Positions 1-5,168 of a stretch of 8,256 nt of DNA are shown here, piece by piece. Numbering within the stretch: the first letter of the stretch is position 1; the number at the start of each line of letters is the position of its first letter. Source of the stretch: Gammaproteobacteria bacterium (GTDB taxonomy: Bacteria > Pseudomonadota > Gammaproteobacteria > Thiohalospirales > Thiohalospiraceae); assembly GCA_011322575.1 (NCBI GenBank), contig DRMK01000214.1:1-8256 (forward strand). The letters are read 5' to 3'. The position numbers were made by a program, and so were the translations under genes. The notes under the pieces are model-generated. The model did no database searches. It saw nothing but the letters and a program-made list of their open reading frames with translations, and was not told where the DNA came from.

Positions 1-337
1 TCATCACCCCGCTGCCGGCGGCGTGGTAGTGCGCAGTGAAATAGAGCAGGGGGGTGGGAACCATGCCCGCATCCAGCACCTCACAGCCGCAATCGCACAG
101 GGCGCGAATCAGTATCCTGGCAAACTCCGGGCTGGAAAGGCGCGCATCACGGCCTACCGCCAGAGTGGCTACGCCTCGCGCGGCCGCTTCGCTGCCGATG
201 GCCCGTCCCAAGGCATAGATGGTATCGGGGGTCAACGTCTCCCCCGCAATCCCGCGTATGTCGTAGGACTTGAATATGGAGGCGCTCACCGCCGGGGGAT
301 AGTAGGGTTTGGCGCTGCGCAGCTGTTGTAGTGGCAT
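1..337 (-). CDS. algC: Phosphomannomutase/phosphoglucomutase AlgC, N-terminal part (cut by window edge)
   Basis: This enzyme interconverts hexose 6-phosphates and hexose 1-phosphates (mannose and glucose) in the cytoplasm and feeds nucleotide-sugar synthesis for LPS and exopolysaccharide. Reading the minus strand from ATG at 337 gives 112 codons open to the window edge. The start of the family domain is clear: SIFKSYDIRGIAGETLTPDT near residues 20-39, then AIGSEAAARG, AVGRDARLSSPEF (the substrate-loop GRD.R motif), and DCGCEVLDAGMVPTPLLYF. The active-site phosphoserine loop expected just after ...SGVM lies beyond the edge. A good Shine-Dalgarno, AGGAGGG, sits 9 bases upstream of the ATG. The gene starts 19 bp after the dut stop on the same strand, so the two are almost certainly co-transcribed. 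The coaBC-dut-algC order matches Pseudomonas. The symbol rests on family resemblance plus synteny; other bifunctional PMM/PGM names would fit equally well. Confidence 0.92.
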   Translation of the reverse strand, partial: MPLQQLRSAKPYYPPAVSASIFKSYDIRGIAGETLTPDTIYALGRAIGSEAAARGVATLAVGRDARLSSPEFARILIRALCDCGCEVLDAGMVPTPLLYFTAHYHAAGSGVM

Positions 338-346
338 GATGGGATA

Positions 347-353
347 CCCTCCT
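347..353 (-). promoter_or_regulatory. Shine-Dalgarno of algC
   Basis: AGGAGGG on the minus strand lies 9 bases before the algC ATG at 337, inside the 19-bp gap after dut. It supports this start and indicates translation initiation independent of dut. Confidence 0.7.
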
Positions 354-356
354 GTC

Positions 357-812
357 TCAGTGCCGGCCGGTATGGCCAAACCCCCCGGCTCCGCGCCGGC
401 TGGCGTCGAACTCATCCACCAACTGAAAGGCGGCCTGCACCACGGGTACAAACACCAGTTGCGCGACGCGCTCGCCGGGGCGTATGGTGAAGCTCTCCCC
501 TCCCCGGTTCCAGCAGGAGACCATCAGCTCCCCCTGATAGTCGGAGTCGATGAGCCCCACCAGATTCCCCAGCACGATGCCATGCTTGTGGCCCAGCCCG
601 GAGCGGGGCAGGATCACCGCTGCCAGGGAGGGATCCGCCACATGGATCGCCAGACCGGTGGGGAGCAGTGTGGTGTCGCCCGGTTCGAGGGTGATCTCCT
701 CCTGAAGGCAGGCGCGCAGATCCATACCCGCGGCCCCCTCGGTGGCATACTCCGGCAGGGGGAATTCGGTTCCCACACGGGGGTCGAGGATTTTAAGCTG
801 TATCTTCTGCAT
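357..812 (-). CDS. dut: Deoxyuridine 5'-triphosphate nucleotidohydrolase (dUTPase)
   Basis: It hydrolyses dUTP to dUMP and pyrophosphate, keeping uracil out of DNA and supplying the dTMP precursor; the family is a cytoplasmic homotrimer. The 151-residue protein has the usual length. All five trimeric dUTPase motifs are visible: AAGMDL (27-32), PRSGLG (69-74), [11 protein letters not shown] (86-96, catalytic Asp about residue 89), [11 protein letters not shown] (111-121) and the C-terminal arm [10 protein letters not shown] (140-149) that closes over the active site. The ATG at 812 is chosen because GAGGGAG lies 5 bases upstream and the protein then begins [12 protein letters not shown] like its relatives. 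The same frame is open for 23 more codons upstream, but that stretch looks non-coding. The gene sits 19 bp before algC and 246 bp after coaBC on the same strand. Confidence 0.97.
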   Translation of the reverse strand: MQKIQLKILDPRVGTEFPLPEYATEGAAGMDLRACLQEEITLEPGDTTLLPTGLAIHVADPSLAAVILPRSGLGHKHGIVLGNLVGLIDSDYQGELMVSCWNRGGESFTIRPGERVAQLVFVPVVQAAFQLVDEFDASRRGAGGFGHTGRH

Positions 813-817
813 CACTA

Positions 818-824
818 CTCCCTC
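818..824 (-). promoter_or_regulatory. Shine-Dalgarno of dut
   Basis: GAGGGAG on the minus strand, 5 bases before the ATG at 812. It decides between this start and the in-frame ATG at 881, which would add a 23-residue tail unlike dUTPases. Confidence 0.65.
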
Positions 825-896
825 GTCAGGGCAGGTATGACAACCGCCCAACAGCAGAGCTATCGGCGACTCCCACCACATTCTTTATTTGGGATG

Positions 897-912
897 GTAA
901 GTAATTGCTTAC
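897..912. repeat. 16-bp near-perfect palindrome (operator-like)
   Basis: GTAAGTAATTGCTTAC is symmetrical except for one T:G pair. It lies 85 bp upstream of the dut start, in the AT-rich gap. A dyad of this size fits a dimeric repressor or activator site, but no known regulator consensus is recognised. Confidence 0.4.
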
Positions 913-927
913 AGCAACATGCGCTGA

Positions 928-945
928 ACCATCCTTACACCATCC
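928..945. repeat. Tandem ACCATCC repeats with 11-bp period
   Basis: ACCATCC occurs at 928-934 and again at 939-945, separated by TTAC, so the copies fall on the same face of the helix. A third copy in inverted orientation (GGATGGT) lies at 892-898. A role as a binding-site array is inference only. Confidence 0.35.
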
Positions 946-964
946 GGGAAAATAGATTGATATT

Positions 965-984
965 ATTTGAAATAGGTCACAAAT
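965..984 (-). promoter_or_regulatory. CRP/FNR-family-like dyad
   Basis: On the minus strand the 20 bases read ATTTGTGACCTATTTCAAAT. The core TGTGA-N6-TCAAA matches the CRP consensus TGTGA-N6-TCACA at nine of ten positions, and outer ATTTG/CAAAT arms add symmetry. It lies about 150 bp upstream of dut, which is distant for class I or II activation of a promoter close to the gene. A chance match in AT-rich DNA is possible. Confidence 0.3.
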
Positions 985-1012
985 ATTGCGATCGACCAAT
1001 ATCCTTCCCTGG

Positions 1013-1038
1013 CTGGCAACCAAATATTTGGTTGCCAG
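1013..1038. repeat. Perfect 26-bp palindrome after coaBC
   Basis: The left half is CTGGCAACCAAAT and the right half is its exact reverse complement with no spacer. A third GGCAAC follows at 1039-1044, so GGCAAC occurs at 1015-1020 and 1039-1044 with GTTGCC at 1031-1036 between them. It begins 20 bp beyond the coaBC stop. Read from coaBC there is no T-run after the symmetry, and a loopless hairpin centre is AT-only, so a standard intrinsic terminator is unlikely. A protein binding site or a small mobile-repeat remnant fits better. Confidence 0.75.
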
Positions 1039-1058
1039 GGCAACAATTATTGGGCGCC

Positions 1059-2279
1059 TCACCCGGTCGAACCGGCAAAGGGCCTCTTCCCGTAACGCTG
1101 CGCAATAAGCTCTACCAGCCGTTGCGCCACCCTCTCCTTGGTAGCCAGGGGGATGGCCTCTCCCCCACCGTTCCACAGCACTTCGAGGCTGTTGGTATCG
1201 CTTTCGAAGCCGCTGTCCGGTTCCCCCACCCGGTTGGCGGCAATCATATCCAGCCCCCTGCCGGACATCTTGGCGCGGGCATGTTCCGTTACCCGCTCCG
1301 TCTCGGCGGCGAAACCGACGCAAAACGGCCTTCTGTCCAGAGCGCTCACCTCACCAAGGATGTCGGGATTCCGCTCCAGCTGCAGCTCCATGCGGACGCG
1401 ATCTCTCTTGATCTTCTGTCCGGCGCGCCGGACCGGACGGTAGTCGGCCACCGCCGCCGCGCCCACGAAGATATCACAATGCGTCACCCGCTGCATCACC
1501 GCAGCATACATCTCGGCAGCACTGCGCACCCGGACCACGGTGACCCCGCAAGGGGGAGAAAGGCAGGTCTCGCCGCTCACCAGCGTCACCTCCGCGCCAG
1601 CCTGGAGCGCCGCGGCGGCCACCGCATAGCCCATCTTGCCGGAGCTGCGGTTGCCTATGTAACGCACCGGGTCGATATCCTCCAGGGTGGGACCGGCGGT
1701 CACCATAACCCGCACCCCGGCCAGCAGCGGCGCCGCGAACAGACCGGCCAGCAACTCCGCCAGCTGCGTCGGCTCCAGCATGCGGCCCATACCGCTCTCG
1801 CCACAGGCCAGCTCTCCATCGGCGGGTCCGAACAGGTGCGCTCCCCTCTCCCGGAGCCGCTCCACGTTGGCGCGGGTCGCCGGGTTGTCCCACATCTGCC
1901 GGTTCATGGCGGGGGCCAGGGCCAGCGGCGCGCTGCTGGCGAGGCAGATGGTGGTGAGCAGATCGTCGGCCAGGCCGTGACTCAACCGCGCAATGGTGTG
2001 GGCGGTGGCGGGCGCGACCAGAATCACGTCGGCCCAGCGCGCCAGGTCGATGTGCTCCATCGCGCCCCGGCCCTGCGGATCGAACATACGGCCCGCTACC
2101 GGATGGCCGGAGAGCGCCTCGAAGGCAAGAGGGGTTACAAAGCGCGCCCCGGCCTCGGTGAGCACCACGCGCACCTCCGCCCCCGCCTCGCGCAGGCGGC
2201 GCACCAGATCGGCGCTCTTGCAGGCGGCGATGCCACCTGTCACTCCCAGCAGGACATGTTTGCCGTTCAAGCGCTGCAT
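1059..2279 (-). CDS. coaBC: Bifunctional phosphopantothenoylcysteine decarboxylase / phosphopantothenate-cysteine ligase CoaBC
   Basis: This cytoplasmic flavoenzyme carries out two consecutive steps of coenzyme A synthesis: joining cysteine to 4'-phosphopantothenate (CoaB, CTP-dependent) and decarboxylating the product to 4'-phosphopantetheine (CoaC, FMN-dependent). The 406-residue length equals E. coli Dfp. The CoaC half (about 1-190) shows the flavin loop GVTGGIAACK (12-21), the catalytic His at 76 in EHIDLARWADV, the PAMN motif (123-126), and the substrate-lid Cys at 159 in ELACGESG. The CoaB half (about 190-406) shows TAGPTLEDIDPVRYIGNRSSGKMG with the key Asn at 210, AAVADYRP, and the catalytic Lys at 289 in QKIKRD. 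The start at 2279 gives the expected MQRLNGKHVLLGVTGG. No Shine-Dalgarno is evident there, and an upstream in-frame ATG at 2369 would overlap speE and adds an unlikely leader. It diverges from speE across 64 bp. Confidence 0.97.
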   Translation of the reverse strand: MQRLNGKHVLLGVTGGIAACKSADLVRRLREAGAEVRVVLTEAGARFVTPLAFEALSGHPVAGRMFDPQGRGAMEHIDLARWADVILVAPATAHTIARLSHGLADDLLTTICLASSAPLALAPAMNRQMWDNPATRANVERLRERGAHLFGPADGELACGESGMGRMLEPTQLAELLAGLFAAPLLAGVRVMVTAGPTLEDIDPVRYIGNRSSGKMGYAVAAAALQAGAEVTLVSGETCLSPPCGVTVVRVRSAAEMYAAVMQRVTHCDIFVGAAAVADYRPVRRAGQKIKRDRVRMELQLERNPDILGEVSALDRRPFCVGFAAETERVTEHARAKMSGRGLDMIAANRVGEPDSGFESDTNSLEVLWNGGGEAIPLATKERVAQRLVELIAQRYGKRPFAGSTG

Positions 2280-2281
2280 CG

Positions 2282-2311
2282 TTGCAAGTGTAACAGAACA
2301 TCCGGTATCTT
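2282..2311 (+). promoter_or_regulatory. Possible sigma-70 promoter for speE
   Basis: TTGCAA (2282-2287), an 18-bp spacer and TATCTT (2306-2311) give 4/6 matches in each hexamer. The predicted start would lie about 25 bp before the speE ATG. It sits in the 64-bp divergent coaBC-speE region, the only place a dedicated speE promoter can reasonably be. This is a by-eye match. Confidence 0.4.
2287..2292 (-). promoter_or_regulatory. Possible extended -10 for coaBC
   Basis: On the minus strand TGTTACACT reads as an extended -10 (TG-n-TACACT). Its end is only 7 bases from the coaBC ATG, so transcription would begin at or next to the start codon. No good -35 is seen 16-18 bp upstream. It overlaps the proposed speE -35. 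Confidence 0.25.
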
Positions 2312-2343
2312 GTGGCCCAAACGCCGGAAGCGAAAGCAGGAAC

Positions 2344-3213
2344 ATGACACTTACCGACGACTGGTTCACAGAGATCTGTCCCGAATCGGGCAGCGCCTTC
2401 TCCCTGCAGGTGAAGCGGAAGCTGCACGAGGAGCGGACGCCGTTTCAGCACATCGAGATCCTTGAAACCACCCATTTCGGCACCCTGATGGTGATCGACG
2501 GTTTTATCATGCTGTCGGATCGTGACAACTTCCTCTATCACGAGATGATGAGCCATCCCGTCCTGTTCACCCACCCCGCCCCGGAGCGGGTGCTGATCGT
2601 CGGGGGTGGTGACTGCGGCACCCTGCGCGAGGTGCTGCGCCACCCGGAGATCAAGCAGGTAACGCAGGTGGAGATCGACGAACGGGTCACGCGGCTGGCG
2701 GAGAGATACTTTCCCGAGCTGTGCGAGGCCAACGACGACCCGCGCGCCACCCTGCTGTTCGCCGACGCCATCCGCTGGGTGAAGGAGGCCGCTCCCGGCT
2801 CTCTCGATGTGATCATCGTGGACAGCACCGATCCCGTCGGCCCCGCCGAGGGGCTGTTCAGCGCGAAGTTCTACCGGGACTGCATGCGCGCCCTGGGAGA
2901 TGAGGGCGTCCTGGTGCACCAGAGCGAGTCCCCCCTGATTCATCAGGATCTGATCCGCGCCATGCGTGGCGCGATGCGGGAAGCGGGCTTCAGCCGGCTG
3001 CAGACCATACTCTTTCCGCAACCGGTCTATCCCTCCGGCTGGTGGAGCGCCACCATGGCCGGAAAAGGCGGGCCGCTGAACCTGTTCCGCGAGGAGGCGA
3101 GCCGCAACAAGCCGTTTCCCACCCGCTACTACAACCACGCGATCCACCGCGCGGCGCTGGCGATGCCGGAGTTCTGGGGCGAGAAGGTGGATTGTAGTAC
3201 TCTTTCAAGGTAA
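2344..3213 (+). CDS. speE: Spermidine synthase (polyamine aminopropyltransferase)
   Basis: It transfers the aminopropyl group from decarboxylated S-adenosylmethionine to putrescine, giving spermidine and methylthioadenosine in the cytoplasm. The 289-residue length matches bacterial SpeE (E. coli about 288). The N-terminal beta domain carries KRKLHEERTPFQHIEILET and YHEMMSHP (65-72). The Rossmann domain shows VLIVGGGDCGTLREVLRH (glycine motif 87-92), QVEIDERV (acidic residue for the cofactor near 111) and IIVDSTDPVGPAEGLF with the catalytic Asp at 160 and a second Asp at 163; QPVYPSGWW (226-234) fits the substrate pocket. GGGDCG replaces the commoner GGGDGG/GGGDGA. The start at 2344 gives a typical N-terminus with a weak GCAGG upstream. 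The last residues (about 285-289, STLSR) and the stop are encoded inside the foldback element that begins at about 3197, so the native C-terminus has probably been replaced. Confidence 0.95.
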   Translation: MTLTDDWFTEICPESGSAFSLQVKRKLHEERTPFQHIEILETTHFGTLMVIDGFIMLSDRDNFLYHEMMSHPVLFTHPAPERVLIVGGGDCGTLREVLRHPEIKQVTQVEIDERVTRLAERYFPELCEANDDPRATLLFADAIRWVKEAAPGSLDVIIVDSTDPVGPAEGLFSAKFYRDCMRALGDEGVLVHQSESPLIHQDLIRAMRGAMREAGFSRLQTILFPQPVYPSGWWSATMAGKGGPLNLFREEASRNKPFPTRYYNHAIHRAALAMPEFWGEKVDCSTLSR

Positions 3214-3222
3214 TAATCAGGA
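3197..3222 (+). repeat. Left terminal inverted repeat
   Basis: The 26-bp left end runs from GTACTC to TCAGGA and covers the speE stop codon (TAA at 3211-3213). Compared with the right end it differs by one A/G change and lacks one A. Confidence 0.8.
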
Positions 3223-3237
3223 AGCTCTTCCTCAAAG

Positions 3238-3284
3238 CGTGTGGGTGAAATGGTAAATCATCCTTGACAGGCAGAATGCACGCC
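3238..3284 (+). repeat. Left internal arm (47 bp, inverted copy at 3415-3461)
   Basis: This block matches the reverse complement of 3415-3461 at 46 of 47 positions; the single difference is G versus A at 3247. Such near-identity between arms implies recent origin or selection for the hairpin. Confidence 0.9.
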
Positions 3285-3414
3285 ACATACTCGGTAGCCA
3301 GAAGGGGATTGGGGCCGTCTGGCCGGGGAGTGGCGGATATCCACCGCCTGCGCCAATTGCAACTGCTCCGGCTATCCCAAACTCTCCCCAATCCCCTTCT
3401 GCCGACCATCTTCC

Positions 3415-3461
3415 GGCGTGCATTCTGCCTGTCAAGGATGATTTACCATTTTACCCACACG
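3415..3461 (-). repeat. Right internal arm (inverted copy of 3238-3284)
   Basis: Reverse complement of the left arm with one mismatch. The symmetry makes both strands carry short open frames with nearly the same ends, which are by-products of the repeat rather than genes. Confidence 0.9.
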
Positions 3462-3476
3462 ATTTGAGGAAGACCC

Positions 3477-3513
3477 AATCAGGATTCAGCGTCCCTCCAA
3501 CTGAATCCTGATT
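3477..3513. repeat. Perfect 13-bp stem hairpin inside right arm
   Basis: AATCAGGATTCAG (3477-3489) pairs exactly with CTGAATCCTGATT (3501-3513) around an 11-base loop. Downstream on the plus strand comes TATTACC, so there is no true T-run and terminator function for speE is uncertain. The left arm has only 3 bases (3223-3225) where this arm has 32 (3474-3505), so the hairpin is an asymmetrical insertion or has been lost on the left. Confidence 0.8.
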
Positions 3514-3532
3514 TATTACCCTGAAAGAGTAC
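3506..3532 (-). repeat. Right terminal inverted repeat
   Basis: The inverse of the left end with one substitution and one extra A. It ends 24 bp from the kinase stop codon (3557-3559). Confidence 0.8.
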
Positions 3533-3556
3533 CAGACTGCGCCAGCGGGAGAGGAA

Positions 3557-5113
3557 TCACCCTTCCGGAATCAGCTCCAGATCGAGCCAGAACGATGTTC
3601 CCACGCCGGGCTCGCTCCAGACCCCCAGGGTGCCTCCCATCAGCTCTGTGAGCCGCCTGGCTATCACCAGGCCAAGACCGCTGCCGCGGATGGAGCCATC
3701 CTCCTGCCCAAGCCGTTCAAAGGGTTCGAACAGCAGCTGCATCTTCTCGGGCCGGATCCCGATCCCGGTATCGCTTACGTTGATGCGCACCCGGTTCGAC
3801 TCCACCACGGCGCTGAGGCTGACGCTGCCGTTGATCCTGTTGTACTTGATGGCGTTGGTTCCCAGACTCAGCAGAACCTCCTTGAGACGCTCCCGATCCG
3901 CCCGGATCATGATGTGGCCCGGTACCGGCATCAGCTCCAGGGAGACATTCCGCTCCCGCGCCAGCGGCTCCATCAGGTCCCGGCACTCCTGCAGGATCTC
4001 CCGGGCGGGAACCGCCCCCTGCTCGATGCGCAGGGCGCCAGTCTCGATCCGGGAGTAGTTGAGCAGATCCTCGATCAGCTCCAGCAGCTGCCAACCGGAC
4101 TCCAGGATCTGGCTGATGTTCTCCCGCCGGGACTCTCTCCCCTCCTGCAACAGCTGGGCGAACCCGAGAATGGCATTCAGCGGGGTGCGTAGCTCGTGGC
4201 TGACCCGGGAGAGAAATCCCATCCTGGCCTGACCGGCCCGCTCCGCCTCGACCCGGGCGCGCACCAGCTCTCCCTCCAGCCTGCGGCGCCTGGTTACGTC
4301 GTGCAGAATCCCCTGGATGAATCGCGGTCCACCACCATCAATCACCGAGCAAGAGATATCCACCTGGATCAGGGAACCGTCCCGGCGCAGCAGCACCCCG
4401 CCGTGCAGCAGCTTGCGCCCGTCCTCCAGCACCTCCTGATGCAGATCGAGCAGGGCGCCCCGCAGGTTTCCGGGGACCAGCTGCTGCATATGCATGTTAC
4501 ACAGCTCGGCGCGTCCGTAACCGGTCAGCTCCTCCGCCCTCCGGTTGGCCTCCACCAGCCAGCCATCCATGTCCACCAGCAGAATGGCGTCGTTGGCCTG
4601 CTCCAGGAGCGCCCGGTGCCGCTGCTCCGAAACCCGCAGGGCGGCCTCGGTTCTCTTCAACCCGGTGATCCCGGTCTGGATGATCAGGCGGAGACCATCC
4701 TCTCCGTCCCGCTGCGGCAGGGGAGTGACCGCGGTATCCGTCCACAGCTCCCGGCCCAGGGAGGTGCGCTGGCGTAGCTCTCCCCTCCAGGGCCGCCCCG
4801 CCACGATGCTTGCCCAGAACTGCTCCGTTTCCCCACCATCCTCCGGAAGCAGACGGCGAAAGCTCCGGCCCAGCAGCTCCGCCGCCCTCCAGCCCCCGAG
4901 TTCGCACGCCCGGCGGTTGAGATACAGAATATTTCCGCTTCGATCGGTTATGAGCAGGGAGGTGTGTCCCGATATGGCGTCGAGCAGAAGTTCGGGATCC
5001 AGGAGACCTGGCCGACCGGCCACCGCAAACCACTCATCGCCCTCTGCACGGGGCTCGTTACGCACCGCCAGCGAGCTGAGCGACGGGTAGTGTTTGCTGG
5101 TTGCCTGTCTCAT
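3557..5113 (-). CDS. Soluble two-PAS sensor histidine kinase
   Basis: This 518-residue cytoplasmic sensor kinase would autophosphorylate on His and pass phosphate to an unknown response regulator. Order: PAS 1 (about 41-155; DRSGNILYLNRRACELGGW), PAS 2 (about 163-283; ANDAILLVDMDGWLVEANRRAEELTGY, ending in LHDVTRRRRLE), a charged helical linker (about 278-298), H-box FLSRVSHELRTP with His at 306, N-box with Asn at 420 in GTNAIKYN, G1 DTGIGI (448-453), F-box FEPFERLG, and G2 GSGLGL (477-482). No transmembrane segment, signal peptide or receiver domain is visible. The ligand is unknown. The ATG at 5113 abuts a hairpin whose GGCGGG strand is the only ribosome-site-like sequence; no better start is seen downstream. 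It lies 55 bp after pmbA on the same strand and faces the foldback element. No response regulator is in the window. Confidence 0.9.
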   Translation of the reverse strand: MRQATSKHYPSLSSLAVRNEPRAEGDEWFAVAGRPGLLDPELLLDAISGHTSLLITDRSGNILYLNRRACELGGWRAAELLGRSFRRLLPEDGGETEQFWASIVAGRPWRGELRQRTSLGRELWTDTAVTPLPQRDGEDGLRLIIQTGITGLKRTEAALRVSEQRHRALLEQANDAILLVDMDGWLVEANRRAEELTGYGRAELCNMHMQQLVPGNLRGALLDLHQEVLEDGRKLLHGGVLLRRDGSLIQVDISCSVIDGGGPRFIQGILHDVTRRRRLEGELVRARVEAERAGQARMGFLSRVSHELRTPLNAILGFAQLLQEGRESRRENISQILESGWQLLELIEDLLNYSRIETGALRIEQGAVPAREILQECRDLMEPLARERNVSLELMPVPGHIMIRADRERLKEVLLSLGTNAIKYNRINGSVSLSAVVESNRVRINVSDTGIGIRPEKMQLLFEPFERLGQEDGSIRGSGLGLVIARRLTELMGGTLGVWSEPGVGTSFWLDLELIPEG

Positions 5114-5144
5114 ACCCGCCTTTATCGACAGGGCGGGTTTTTTT
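5114..5144 (+). terminator. Plus-strand intrinsic terminator at the kinase start
   Basis: ACCCGCC (5114-5120) pairs with GGCGGGT (5132-5138) around an 11-base loop, followed by an unbroken run of seven T (5138-5144). This is a textbook rho-independent terminator for plus-strand transcription, yet no plus-strand gene is found between the foldback element and here. On the minus strand the same stem sits directly before the kinase ATG, pairing the GGCGGG that could serve as its ribosome site, with an A-run upstream. Confidence 0.75.
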
Positions 5145-5151
5145 CTGTACC

Positions 5152-5168
5152 GGCGGCAGGAGGCCGCC
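5152..5168. repeat. GC hairpin directly after pmbA stop
   Basis: GGCGGC (5152-5157) and GCCGCC (5163-5168) form a 6-bp GC stem with a 5-base loop, immediately downstream of the pmbA TAG. No T-run follows on the minus strand, so it is a weak terminator at best; it may slow transcription or protect the 3' end of the message. Confidence 0.45.

Larger units (their letters stand above)
813..1058. other. AT-rich intergenic gap between coaBC and dut
   Basis: These 246 bp contain no convincing gene on either strand and are visibly AT-richer than the flanking coding DNA, especially about 880-1010. The gap holds several symmetrical elements: a near-perfect 16-bp palindrome at 897-912, two ACCATCC copies 11 bp apart at 928-934 and 939-945 with an inverted copy at 892-898, a CRP/FNR-like dyad near 965-984, an ATATTG/CAATAT inverted repeat at 983-1002, and a perfect 26-bp palindrome at 1013-1038. 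The position suits a promoter region for dut-algC, but I could not pick out a convincing sigma-70 -35/-10 pair. It could equally be an eroded insertion. Confidence 0.6.
3197..3532. mobile_element. About 336-bp foldback (MITE-like) element with terminal inverted repeats
   Basis: The ends are 20-bp terminal inverted repeats with one mismatch: left GTACTCTTTCAAGGTAATAA (3197-3216), right its inverse (3513-3532). Further inward the arms pair again: TCTTCCTCAAA (3226-3236) with 3463-3473, a 47-bp block 3238-3284 with 3415-3461 (46/47), and a 16-bp block 3299-3314 with 3386-3401 (perfect). The unpaired core is about 71 bp (3315-3385). The mirrored blocks share a centre near 3350, so the whole element can fold into a long hairpin. 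It encodes no convincing protein, so it would be non-autonomous. It sits between convergent speE and the kinase gene. No target duplication is obvious. A plain duplicated-inverted intergenic repeat is the alternative. Confidence 0.75.

Noticed and set aside
813..881. A longer dut starting at ATG 881
   Set aside because: The extra 23 residues do not resemble dUTPase N-termini and the good Shine-Dalgarno sits before the ATG at 812.
1013..1038. The perfect palindrome as an intrinsic terminator for coaBC
   Set aside because: No T-run follows on the minus strand, and the fully symmetrical AT centre would have to open to form a loop.
813..1058. CRISPR array or tRNA in the AT-rich gap
   Set aside because: The repeats are only 7 bp and not regularly spaced over several units, and no cloverleaf with a T-loop could be drawn.
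2280..2369. A longer coaBC starting at ATG 2369
   Set aside because: It would overlap the speE start in the opposite direction and add a 30-residue leader absent from CoaBC proteins.
309..2465. A 718-codon open frame on the plus strand across dut and coaBC
   Set aside because: It is the shadow of two well-recognised minus-strand genes in high-GC DNA; the translation has no domain-like composition and no conserved motifs.
1474..3147. A 557-codon open frame on the minus strand overlapping coaBC and opposite speE
   Set aside because: coaBC and speE account for this DNA with full motif sets; the translation is low-complexity Gly/Ala/Arg typical of shadow frames.
3232..3467. Two 67-residue open frames on opposite strands in the foldback element, both beginning MTGRMHA and ending RMIYHFTHT plus one residue
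   Set aside because: Their matching ends result from the mirrored 47-bp arms; the middles differ and no coding signal is visible.
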